From the NCBI GenBank assembly GCA_023443925.1, contig JAEZSL010000051.1:1-15490 (forward strand): 15,490 bases of DNA, read 5' to 3'. A program made the translations under genes and the position numbers. Below, in pieces: positions 9,254-15,490 of the stretch (its first letter is position 1; every line of letters starts with the position of its first letter). The notes beneath the pieces are model-generated. The model saw only the letters and a list, made by a program, of their open reading frames with translations, did no database searches and was not told the origin of the DNA. Source of the DNA: Bacillota bacterium. Its GTDB lineage: Bacteria > Bacillota_A > Clostridia > Lachnospirales > Lachnospiraceae.

Positions 9254-9276
9254 ACGCCTGGACATCAGGTGTTTTT
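9254..9276 (+). terminator. Terminator-like hairpin on the + strand, downstream of the array
   Basis: ACGCCTG (9254-9260) pairs with CAGGTGT (9266-9272) across a 5-base loop, followed by TTTTT. It has the shape of a + strand terminator, yet no + strand gene precedes it; only the tandem array does. Confidence 0.45.
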
Positions 9277-9294
9277 AAAACTCTCTATATAAGA

Positions 9295-9335
9295 AGAGCG
9301 GATATGCTGCCCTGACTAGACAGTATATCCGCTCT
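9295..9335 (-). terminator. Probable terminator of the hyp operon
   Basis: A 15 bp stem (9295-9309 with 9321-9335, one G-U/A-C position) encloses an 11-base loop, about 120 bases past the end of hypE. On the - strand it is followed by TCTTATATAGAG and then TTTT, so the U-tract is imperfect. The stem is strong and the position is right for the end of the operon. Confidence 0.6.
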
Positions 9336-9453
9336 ATACTTTATTCATTTTCCGTTTTTTATGCTATGTCCGGCTTCAGACATATGATAACAGGAAACTT
9401 TACAGTTAAATTATAAATCAAAATTTACACGTTTAAATATACCTACTACTAAA

Positions 9454-9660
9454 TCAGCAGATACGCGGCAGACCTTCCCCATAAAGGATATCAATTACAC
9501 GGCTGCCCTGCAGGACGGTTGTCATAACAACCCCGCTGCCTTCTTTTACTCTTCCTATTATAGCTGCATTTTCGCCGTATTTGCTCTTTCGTATTATAGT
9601 CAGAGCTTTCTCAGCTTGTGCTTCCGGCACGACTGCCAGCATCTTGCCCTCATTGGCCAT
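9454..9660 (-). CDS. hypE: HypE C-terminal fragment, separated by an in-frame stop
   Basis: These 68 residues are the missing end of HypE, beginning MANEGKML and closing with GLPRIC. The terminal PRIC carries the cysteine that HypE needs to form the thiocyanate later handed to iron as cyanide. The ATG directly follows the TAA that ends the upstream HypE part, in the same frame. The preceding bases hold no good ribosome binding site, so translation would depend on reinitiation at TAA-ATG, if it happens at all. Joined through one residue, the two parts total about 325 residues, a normal HypE length. The rest of the fragment looks intact, which suggests a recent mutation, a sequencing error or a tolerated split rather than an old pseudogene. 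Confidence 0.85.
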   Translation of the reverse strand: MANEGKMLAVVPEAQAEKALTIIRKSKYGENAAIIGRVKEGSGVVMTTVLQGSRVIDILYGEGLPRIC

Positions 9661-10431
9661 TTAGAGAGGATCAAGGCCCAAAATATCACAAAAGCCTCTG
9701 ACCTGGCTGCTTATGGGAAGAGAAGCTTCATAGATCTCCACCCCGCAGGAAGAACGTTGGGCGGCTTCATTTAATACGGTAGCCAGACCGCCTCTGGTTA
9801 CATCTCTCATGCAGTGTACTTTTATATCGTTATCCAATAGATTTTTTACCATGACCCTAAGAGGTGCGCAGTCACTTTTAATGCTATTTTCAATTCCCAT
9901 CCGATGGGACATAATGGCAGCATGATGTTCACCCAGATTTCCGGAGAGGATAATGGCATCCCCGGGGCGGCATTTGGATATGCTGATGCCGGTTTTCTGG
10001 ATTTCGCCTATACCGGAAGTATTAATATAGATACCGCCTTTACCTTCGATTACTTTGGTATCGCCTGCTACAATTTTGACCTTAGCTTCTTTGGCTGCCA
10101 GGGACATGGAAGCGGCAATCCGGTCTATCATATCCAGATCGGCACCTTCTTCCAATATAAAGCCGGTGGTCAGGTATTTTGGCATAGCACCCATCATTAA
10201 CAGGTCATTTACGGTTCCGCAGACGGCGACCTTACCAATATCCCCTCCTCTAAATACCAGGGGGGTTACCACAAAGGAATCCGTGGTATACGCAATTTTT
10301 CCGTTTACGGAAAGTACTGCCGAATCCTCCATCTTTGCCAGTATTTTATTATCAAAATTTCTAAGAAAGATATCATGGATCAGACTGTCTGTCTGCTTTC
10401 CGCCGCTTCCGTAAGCCATATCTATCTTCAT
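9661..10431 (-). CDS. hypE: HypE N-terminal part, hydrogenase maturation (truncated by in-frame stop)
   Basis: HypE dehydrates a carbamoyl group, received from HypF on its own C-terminal cysteine, to thiocyanate in an ATP-dependent reaction, supplying the CN ligands of the NiFe centre. Family motifs are clear: MAYGSGGKQTDSLI at the start, TTDSFVVTP, GTVNDLLMMGAMP and MRDVTRGGLATVLNEA. The frame then ends at GLDPL followed by TAA (9663-9661), where intact relatives have an ordinary residue before ANEGK. The stop cuts the C-terminal AIRS_C domain and removes the catalytic PRIC tail. I favour the ATG at 10431 (GGGGA six bases upstream and the expected MKIDMAYGSGG N-terminus) over the ATG at 10443. 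An unusually long 234 bp gap to hypD precedes it. UAA is used as a normal stop by nifJ, so recoding is unlikely. Confidence 0.88.
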   Translation of the reverse strand: MKIDMAYGSGGKQTDSLIHDIFLRNFDNKILAKMEDSAVLSVNGKIAYTTDSFVVTPLVFRGGDIGKVAVCGTVNDLLMMGAMPKYLTTGFILEEGADLDMIDRIAASMSLAAKEAKVKIVAGDTKVIEGKGGIYINTSGIGEIQKTGISISKCRPGDAIILSGNLGEHHAAIMSHRMGIENSIKSDCAPLRVMVKNLLDNDIKVHCMRDVTRGGLATVLNEAAQRSSCGVEIYEASLPISSQVRGFCDILGLDPL

Positions 10432-10474
10432 GCTTTTCCCCATTTCTGTTACAATATTTTTTATGGGTAAGGTA

Positions 10475-10491
10475 CACGGCTGCCGGCCGTG
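10475..10491. other. GC-rich hairpin in the hypD-hypE gap
   Basis: CACGGC (10475-10480) pairs with GCCGTG (10486-10491) over a 5-base loop. It is much more GC-rich than its surroundings. On the - strand no T-tract follows, so it is not a standard terminator for hypD. Confidence 0.5.
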
Positions 10492-10525
10492 CCCCTATCC
10501 TTCTTGCTGCTTAAGCTGTTTAGAA

Positions 10526-10557
10526 TAAAGAAATCGGTCAGACGGCCTATTTCCTTA
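10526..10557. other. Long imperfect hairpin in the hypD-hypE gap
   Basis: GAAATCGGTC (10530-10539) faces GGCCTATTTC (10544-10553) across a 4-base loop, with one mismatch and one G-U pair; three more outer pairs follow after a mismatch. It overlaps the stop of the coding-like relic at 10547-10675. Confidence 0.5.
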
Positions 10558-10675
10558 ATTTAACGTTCAAAGCACAGACTGCCAGCTCCTCATTCGCACC
10601 GTTCGTTTTAAACCAAGTTGCTGCTCTTACCAGTAGGTTCGTGTCACACCAAAGTAAAAAATAACAGTAAAACAC
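10547..10675 (-). other. Start-less coding-like relic or dispersed element between hypD and hypE
   Basis: The - strand frame reads 42 residues without a stop, ending ANEELAVCALNVKLRK then TAG. It has no ATG and no ribosome binding site and is out of frame with hypD, which stops just upstream. The ending resembles small hypothetical proteins that I recall as being scattered through Lachnospiraceae genomes, usually a sign of a repeated non-coding element rather than a gene; I cannot verify this here. With the two hairpins it fills a gap where the rest of the operon has none. Confidence 0.35.
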
Positions 10676-10677
10676 TT

Positions 10678-11730
10678 TCAATCTGCCTGCCTGTTTTTAT
10701 ACCAGATACCGCAGGCACCTTCCGTAGATACCATACATGGCCCAATGGCATTAAGCGGGGAGCAGACCGTTTTAAACAGCGGACATTCAGCGGGAGTAAT
10801 TCTCCCCAGAATAACATCCTGGCAGCTGCAGCCCTTTGGCATATTTTCCGTATAGTCTGTAATCCGGCTGCCTGCATCGTATTCTTCATATTCTTTCCTT
10901 AATTTCATTCCGGAATTCTTAATAATGCCAATACCTCTCCAGTAATCGTCGGCTGCCTCAAAATACTTGTCTGTAATTGCCAGAGCCTTTTGATTCCCGT
11001 CCTCTGTCACAGAACTGGTATACAGGTTCTTCATGGTAAACTGATTTTTTCTGATCTGATTGAGTATCTCGTCCACCGCTGCCAGTATGTGCTCACCTTC
11101 AAAACCTGCCACAACAAAGGGTTTGTGATATTTTTCAGCCAATTCCTTATAAATTCCACAGCCGGTAATGACACTGACATGTCCGGGACAAAGGAAAGCA
11201 TCTATATTTTCTTCCATTTCACATAAGAAGGAAAGTGCCGGAAGTATAGTCTTTAGAGAGGTCAATAATTTCAGATTTTTTATATTGTTTTGTATTATCT
11301 CCTCCAGCATCAGGGCATATATAGGCGTAGTTGTTTCAAACCCTACGGCTGCAAAGATAAAGTTAGTCCCCGGTTCTTCCATTGCCATTTTGACAGCTGC
11401 AAGAGGGGAATACAGTATTCTAACACAACCACCTGCTGCCTTGGCCTCCGTCAAAGAATAACGGTTTCCTTTTACCTTCATCATATCCCCGAAGGTTAAT
11501 ACACAGGTATTATCCGTTTGACAGTAGTCCACCAGCTTGTCGATATAAGCGGACGCCGTAACACAGACCGGACATCCGGGTCCGGAGATCAGCTGAATCT
11601 GCGGAGATAACAGGCTGCGGATTCCGTTTTTAAAGATACTGGAGGTATGGGTGCCGCAAACCTCCATAATCTTTATTTTTCTCCCGGAATAGTTTTTTAA
11701 TTCATCCTTTACCTGTTCGAGCGTCTTCAT
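10678..11730 (-). CDS. hypD: HypD, NiFe-hydrogenase maturation scaffold
   Basis: HypD carries a [4Fe-4S] cluster and, with HypC, holds the iron atom while CN and CO ligands are added. The 350 residues match the family. Conserved CGTHT (Cys25) and GPGCPVC (Cys53, Cys56) lie in the N-terminal part, and the VVAGFEGEHIL segment in the middle. The C-terminus is cysteine-rich (about residues 301, 303, 316, 323, 332, 340), covering the cluster ligands. A longer frame opens at 11763, but the ATG at 11730 has GAGGAGG six bases upstream and gives the expected MKTLEQVKDEL start. It overlaps hypC by 29 bases, so the two are probably translationally coupled, which fits their stable complex. Confidence 0.96.
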   Translation of the reverse strand: MKTLEQVKDELKNYSGRKIKIMEVCGTHTSSIFKNGIRSLLSPQIQLISGPGCPVCVTASAYIDKLVDYCQTDNTCVLTFGDMMKVKGNRYSLTEAKAAGGCVRILYSPLAAVKMAMEEPGTNFIFAAVGFETTTPIYALMLEEIIQNNIKNLKLLTSLKTILPALSFLCEMEENIDAFLCPGHVSVITGCGIYKELAEKYHKPFVVAGFEGEHILAAVDEILNQIRKNQFTMKNLYTSSVTEDGNQKALAITDKYFEAADDYWRGIGIIKNSGMKLRKEYEEYDAGSRITDYTENMPKGCSCQDVILGRITPAECPLFKTVCSPLNAIGPCMVSTEGACGIWYKNRQAD

Positions 11731-11944
11731 TTTGGTCCTCCTCAAGTTCTTCAAAAATACCAATGAGCTCTTCGGCCATATCCTTTTTCATAACCTCCAG
11801 TGCAAATCCGGCATGAATCAGTATATAATCCCCGACACTAGCCTCCACCAATTTTACATTTGCTTCACAGATATTATTCAAGACATCCACTTTAGCGATA
11901 TCACCATTTATTTCAACAATTTTACCAGGTACTGCAACACACAT
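11702..11944 (-). CDS. hypC: HypC, hydrogenase maturation chaperone
   Basis: Small chaperone (80 residues) that binds HypD to assemble the Fe(CN)2CO unit and then delivers it to the hydrogenase large-subunit precursor. The N-terminus MCVAVPG contains the essential Cys2, exposed after removal of Met1; His44 in IHAGFALEVM is the other conserved residue. The ribosome binding site AAGGAGGA lies six to seven bases before the ATG. The tail is acidic (FEELEEDQNED), and its coding sequence also provides the hypD ribosome binding site. It lies 15 bases after hypF. Confidence 0.96.
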   Translation of the reverse strand: MCVAVPGKIVEINGDIAKVDVLNNICEANVKLVEASVGDYILIHAGFALEVMKKDMAEELIGIFEELEEDQNEDARTGKG

Positions 11945-11959
11945 AACATATCCTCCTTC

Positions 11960-14227
11960 TTACGGATGACCGGGCTTTTCATTCTCCTGTAAACTCATTA
12001 AACCGATATAGGTCTGCCCAAGACTTATACAGCCGTCATTTGGCGGTACGGCCAAATTAACAAATACCTGAAATCCGTCTTCTCTTAAAAGCTTTAAAAC
12101 TCTCTCGGTAAGCACCGTATTTTGAAACACACCGCCACTTAAGGCTACGGTGCTGATCCCTTCTTTTTCCCGGAGCCGGTTGCTTACTTCCAGTACGGCG
12201 TCGGCTGCCGCATAATGAAATCCCAAGGCCAGAGCGGATCGGTCAGCCGTTTTTCTTAAGCTTGTCATGGTTTTTAACAAGGGACTTGGATCTATTTCAA
12301 TTATGCCACTTTTTTCATAGATTGCAAAGGCAAGTTTTACCGGTGCTATCCGGTTTCTTACCGCCAGTACCGCTTCCTTTTCCAGCAGGGCGGCACATTC
12401 TCCTTCATAGCGGTTTTCCTGACAGATTCCAAGAATGGAGGATACGGCATCAAAAAGCCTTCCCATACTGGAGGATAAAACCGTATTAACTTTGTGACGG
12501 AGGGCAGCGCTAATAAGCTCAAGCCGGTCATCTCCTACCTCTTCTTCCAGCCCGGCCTGCAATAAAAAGCATGCAGCTGTCTTTTTACCGTCCCGCATGG
12601 AGCTGTCTCCCCCAAGCATAGGGGTATAACTTAGTTTAGCCGCCCGTTTAAACCTGGCGCCTTCACAGATAAGAAACTCACCGCCCCATATATTACCGTC
12701 ACAGCCGTAGCCAGTCCCGTCAAAAGCAATACCGATTACCGGCCCGCTTAAATCGTGTTCTGCCATAACCGAGGCGATATGTGCATGATGATGCTGTACC
12801 GGCAGTACCGGAATCCCCAGTGTCTTAGTATAGGAAGCAGAATGATAATTCGGATGTTGATCACACACCGCAAGTGCCGGATTCACATGAAAAAGTCTCT
12901 TTAAATCTTCAACGGAGGCTTGATATTCCTCCAACACACTCTGCTCTTCCAGATCACCAAAGTACTGAGACACCACCGCACTGCCCTTTTTATACAAACA
13001 GAAAGCTGCCTTTAAATCCCCGCCGGCTGCAAAAATCTCCGTTTCGCTGCCTTTGTGGGATAAAAATACCGGATAAGGCACATAACCTCTGCTTCTACGG
13101 ATGATCTGAGGTTTAGAGTCTATGACCTTAGCCACGGAATCGTCCACGGAACGAAGAATTTGTCTCTTGTGATATAAAACCCCATTTAAATAAGGGGTAG
13201 GAAGCTTAAAAATTTCCTCCTCCGCTTTCATAATAGGCTTCCCGGAAAGATTGGCGCTGGTCATAACCAGGGGGCCGCAGCTTTTCGTTAACAGAAGCTG
13301 AAGCGGTGTATACGGTAAAAATGCGCCGCAGTAAATTCCTCCTTTGTTCACTGCCTGGGCCATCTGTTTTTCTTTTTGGTAAAGTAATACGATGGGCCTG
13401 GCCTTAGAAAGAAGTAATTTTCTCTCTTCCTGGGAAACAAAGCAGTATTCTTCGATGGAGTCCATGGTCTCAAACATTACGGCAAAGGGCTTTTCCTCCC
13501 GGCCTTTTAATCTACGCAGATTCGTGACCGTTTCTTCAAGAAAGGGGGAACATACAAAATGATATCCGCCAATCCCTTTCACGGCCAGGATACCACCGGA
13601 TTTCAAAATCCTTTCCGCTTCCAGCAGGGCTTCTTCATTCACAAGATCATTTAGGATGATAAAAGGACCGCAGTCATAACAGGATATGGTCTGGGCATGG
13701 AACCGTCTGCTTTCTGCCGCCGTATATTCCTTCCTGCAGCTGGGACACATAGGAAACTCCTCCATACTGGTTGTATGCCTGTCATAGGGCAGGGATTTTA
13801 GAATGGTATATCTTGGTCCGCAGGAGGTACAACTGATAAAGGGATTCCGGTATCTGCGGTTACTGTCCGTAAAAAGCTCCTTCTGACAGGTTTTGCAGAC
13901 GGGCAGATCCGGGGGAATAATGGAGATTTCCTGATCTGAACCGCTTTCTAAAATTTTAAAGTCCAAAAAAACTTCTGTTTTGATTTTCTCTGTCTCCAGG
14001 TGGACAATTTCATAATCCTTGTCGTCATCACCCTCAAACTCCTTTAAAAATGCTTCCAACTTATACGCTGTAGCCTGTGCAATTATCTCCACAATGCCGC
14101 CTATATTTCTAACGGTACCCTTAATACCATATTTTATGGCATTGCGAAATACAAGGGGTCTGAAACCAACCCCTTGTACCATTCCAAAAATTCTTATTCT
14201 ATTGGTTATAATCTGTTCTTTATCCAT
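11960..14227 (-). CDS. hypF: HypF, carbamoyltransferase for cyanide ligand synthesis
   Basis: HypF uses carbamoyl phosphate and ATP to make carbamoyl-adenylate and transfers the carbamoyl group to the C-terminal cysteine of HypE. The 755 residues are full length. Domains in order are an acylphosphatase-like one (FGMVQGVGFRPLVFR near 14-28), paired zinc-finger motifs (CxxC near 109, 133, 159 and 182), a YrdC-like domain (about 200-380, LKGREEKPFAVM), and a Kae1-like domain with HHHAH near 480 and the GIAFDGTGYG segment. The start at 14227 has GAGGAA about eight bases upstream and overlaps the end of hypB by 22 bases. No frameshift or missing motif is seen, in contrast to its partner HypE. Confidence 0.97.
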   Translation of the reverse strand: MDKEQIITNRIRIFGMVQGVGFRPLVFRNAIKYGIKGTVRNIGGIVEIIAQATAYKLEAFLKEFEGDDDKDYEIVHLETEKIKTEVFLDFKILESGSDQEISIIPPDLPVCKTCQKELFTDSNRRYRNPFISCTSCGPRYTILKSLPYDRHTTSMEEFPMCPSCRKEYTAAESRRFHAQTISCYDCGPFIILNDLVNEEALLEAERILKSGGILAVKGIGGYHFVCSPFLEETVTNLRRLKGREEKPFAVMFETMDSIEEYCFVSQEERKLLLSKARPIVLLYQKEKQMAQAVNKGGIYCGAFLPYTPLQLLLTKSCGPLVMTSANLSGKPIMKAEEEIFKLPTPYLNGVLYHKRQILRSVDDSVAKVIDSKPQIIRRSRGYVPYPVFLSHKGSETEIFAAGGDLKAAFCLYKKGSAVVSQYFGDLEEQSVLEEYQASVEDLKRLFHVNPALAVCDQHPNYHSASYTKTLGIPVLPVQHHHAHIASVMAEHDLSGPVIGIAFDGTGYGCDGNIWGGEFLICEGARFKRAAKLSYTPMLGGDSSMRDGKKTAACFLLQAGLEEEVGDDRLELISAALRHKVNTVLSSSMGRLFDAVSSILGICQENRYEGECAALLEKEAVLAVRNRIAPVKLAFAIYEKSGIIEIDPSPLLKTMTSLRKTADRSALALGFHYAAADAVLEVSNRLREKEGISTVALSGGVFQNTVLTERVLKLLREDGFQVFVNLAVPPNDGCISLGQTYIGLMSLQENEKPGHP

Positions 14228-14853
14228 TCTGCTGCTTCCTCAAAACCTTCTTCTGTTTTGCAGGATACTTTAATTACCGGTGCTGTTTTATTTAACGCCC
14301 TGACACCCTTTAAGAAGAATTCTTCATCGAAATCCAGGTAAGGTATCAGGTCACATTTATTCAATATTATAATATCTGCTTTTTCAAACGCCAGAGGGTA
14401 CTTATAGGGTTTATCGCTGCCTTCCGTAACGGTGGAAATCAGCATCTTAGCATGTTCTCCAATCATAAATTCCGCCGGGCAGACCAGATTTCCGATATTT
14501 TCGATAAACAATACCCCGTCTTTTAAACCTAATTCCTCGGCTGCTTTTCCGATTAATGGAGAATCCAGATGGCAGGCTCCTCCCGTATTAATCTGTATGG
14601 CTTTTACCCCCAGGGATTTCAGCCGGATCGTATCAAAATCAGCTTCTATATCACCTTCTATAACATAAGAAGTAACACCTTCCAAACGTTTAATTAATTG
14701 AATCAGCGTTGAGGTTTTACCGGCTCCCGGAGCCCCCATAACATTAATGGCATATATTCCGTTTTTCGTAAAGGATGAATTAATCTGGGAAGCGACTTCA
14801 TCGTTTTTATCATAAACGGATTGCATGATTTCTATTTCTTTATTCTCTGACAT
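14206..14853 (-). CDS. hypB: HypB, GTPase for nickel insertion
   Basis: SIMIBI-class GTPase that, with HypA, delivers nickel to the hydrogenase large subunit after the iron centre is in place. The 215 residues hold the P-loop GAPGAGKTS (40-48), the EGDIEADFD switch segment, and GGACHLD with Cys94-His95, the metal site at the GTPase dimer interface; NKCD is the guanine-specificity motif. It lacks the N-terminal CxxCxxC motif and the His-rich stretch that some HypB proteins use to bind or store nickel. The ribosome binding site AAAGGA is eight bases from the ATG. It overlaps hypF and follows hypA after 159 bases without a gene, the second-longest gap in the operon. Confidence 0.96.
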   Translation of the reverse strand: MSENKEIEIMQSVYDKNDEVASQINSSFTKNGIYAINVMGAPGAGKTSTLIQLIKRLEGVTSYVIEGDIEADFDTIRLKSLGVKAIQINTGGACHLDSPLIGKAAEELGLKDGVLFIENIGNLVCPAEFMIGEHAKMLISTVTEGSDKPYKYPLAFEKADIIILNKCDLIPYLDFDEEFFLKGVRALNKTAPVIKVSCKTEEGFEEAAEWIKNRL

Positions 14854-15012
14854 TATAAAAATCCTTTCTTAATCATCCATACCGGAAAATAAAAATTTAT
14901 CGGTGTACAAAGACACTGTATGATCCGGAAAAGATGTATAGCAGAAGGAGCTCTCTTTCTCAGTTTGTTGAACCGTCCAGACAGACCCAGGGATTCACAA
15001 AAACCTTATCTG

Positions 15013-15351
15013 TTATATTTCAATGGATTTAATGTAAAATTCCTGGCCAATCTCTGTTGGTACTCCTTCTCCTTTACAATTAGGGCATTCAAAGGTAAAC
15101 GGTTTTCGTACAAATAATTCACCGCAGACAGAACACTTTAACTTAGGTATTATACGTTCAATATTCAGCTTTGCATGTTCACATAAGCTTCCTTCTGCAA
15201 TGATTTCAAAATACAATTCAATAGAACTTGCTACATATCCCGAATAATCCCCAACGATGAGGTTAATCTGTTTTACCTCTCGGGCTTCGTTTTTAGCGGC
15301 GTATTCCTCTGCTATTTCAATTATTCTCTGGGTTATCGGATACTCGTGCAT
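15013..15351 (-). CDS. hypA: HypA, nickel metallochaperone
   Basis: HypA binds nickel at its N-terminus and works with HypB to load it into the hydrogenase. Of the two possible starts I choose the ATG at 15351, not the one at 15363. It gives MHEYPIT, placing the nickel ligand His2 next to the free amino terminus as the family requires, and AAAGGA lies about 11 bases upstream. The upstream ATG abuts this same AAAGG with no spacing. The 112-residue protein has the zinc site in two CxxC pairs, Cys73/Cys76 and Cys89/Cys92, and the usual ending GQEFYIKSIEI. The gene overlaps the upstream ferredoxin-type gene by 35 bases, tying the hyp genes to the hydrogenase operon. Confidence 0.94.
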   Translation of the reverse strand: MHEYPITQRIIEIAEEYAAKNEAREVKQINLIVGDYSGYVASSIELYFEIIAEGSLCEHAKLNIERIIPKLKCSVCGELFVRKPFTFECPNCKGEGVPTEIGQEFYIKSIEI

Positions 15352-15490
15352 TTGTATATTCATCCTTTACACTGCCAAATGAAGGTTCGGTATAATCATT
15401 GTCCATCCTTAAACACTTTTTCGGACAAACTTCATTGCAGTAATTACATTGGATACATTTCAGTCTTTCAATACTCCAGGAAGCAGCCGC
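15317..15490 (-). CDS. 4Fe-4S ferredoxin-type hydrogenase subunit, probably EchF (partial, cut by window edge)
   Basis: Only the last 57 codons are inside the window; the stop is TGA at 15319-15317. The visible part contains one complete [4Fe-4S] motif, CIQCNYCNEVCPKKCL, followed by a short polar tail through SFGSVKDEY. Together with its position directly before, and overlapping, hypA, this suggests the NuoI-like ferredoxin subunit of an Ech-type membrane-bound NiFe hydrogenase. Related subunits of other group 4 hydrogenases or a stand-alone ferredoxin are possible. A first cluster motif would be expected beyond the edge. The function is inferred mainly from context. Confidence 0.7.
   Translation of the reverse strand, partial: AAASWSIERLKCIQCNYCNEVCPKKCLRMDNDYTEPSFGSVKDEYTNARVSDNPENN

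Noticed and set aside
9661..9663. Selenocysteine or pyrrolysine recoding at the hypE stop
   Set aside because: The stop is TAA, not TGA or TAG; TAA ends nifJ in this window, and no residue of catalytic importance is expected at this position.
10475..10491. Intrinsic terminator after hypD
   Set aside because: The hairpin is good but no T-tract follows it on the - strand, and it lies about 190 bases after hypD.
10618..10902. Open frames on both strands overlapping the hypD end
   Set aside because: They lie within or antisense to hypD without ribosome binding sites or recognisable motifs.
14854..15012. Extra gene or terminator in the hypA-hypB gap
   Set aside because: I saw no frame with a ribosome binding site and only a weak bulged pairing (ATCATAC with GTATGGAT); a faint TATACA box lacks a good -35.

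Overview
The window looks like chromosomal DNA of an anaerobic, fermentative member of the Clostridia, most likely Lachnospiraceae. The reasons are a one-chain pyruvate:ferredoxin oxidoreductase, strong AGGAGG-type ribosome binding sites, moderately AT-rich DNA, sigma-A type promoters, and a NiFe-hydrogenase maturation operon lying directly behind a membrane-hydrogenase-type ferredoxin subunit. The genus assignment is inference.

Layout. The + strand carries one gene, nifJ (147-3677), closed by a bidirectional terminator. Everything after it lies on the - strand. In order of coordinate these are an auxin-efflux-carrier-family permease (3780-4700), a transmembrane chemoreceptor (4772-6871) with its own promoter and terminator, and an O-antigen-ligase/polymerase-like membrane protein (7008-8240) with a strong promoter and a structured-looking leader. 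Next comes about 1.2 kb without genes, which holds an unusual degenerate 20-22 bp tandem array (about 8571-9128) and two hairpins. The rest is the hyp operon, transcribed right to left as [echF-like]-hypA-hypB-hypF-hypC-hypD-hypE, entering from beyond the right edge.

How the genes fit together. NifJ oxidises pyruvate and reduces ferredoxin. The partial gene at the right edge looks like the ferredoxin-type subunit of an energy-converting (Ech-type) NiFe hydrogenase, which would return those electrons to protons. HypA-HypF build and insert the Ni-Fe(CN)2CO centre of such an enzyme. The permease, chemoreceptor and polymerase-like gene have no evident link to hydrogen metabolism.

Most notable points. 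(1) hypE is split by a single in-frame TAA inside its C-terminal domain, with an ATG immediately after the stop and the PRIC tail intact. (2) The 234 bp hypD-hypE gap is abnormally long for this tight operon and contains two hairpins and a start-less coding-like relic, possibly a dispersed element. (3) The 20-22 bp tandem array has higher-order structure and is neither a CRISPR nor a credible gene. (4) The 7008-8240 gene has a leader with a closing helix, an inner hairpin and a competing pairing. I saw no complete new defence or biosynthetic system here; these are the most promising unexplained pieces.
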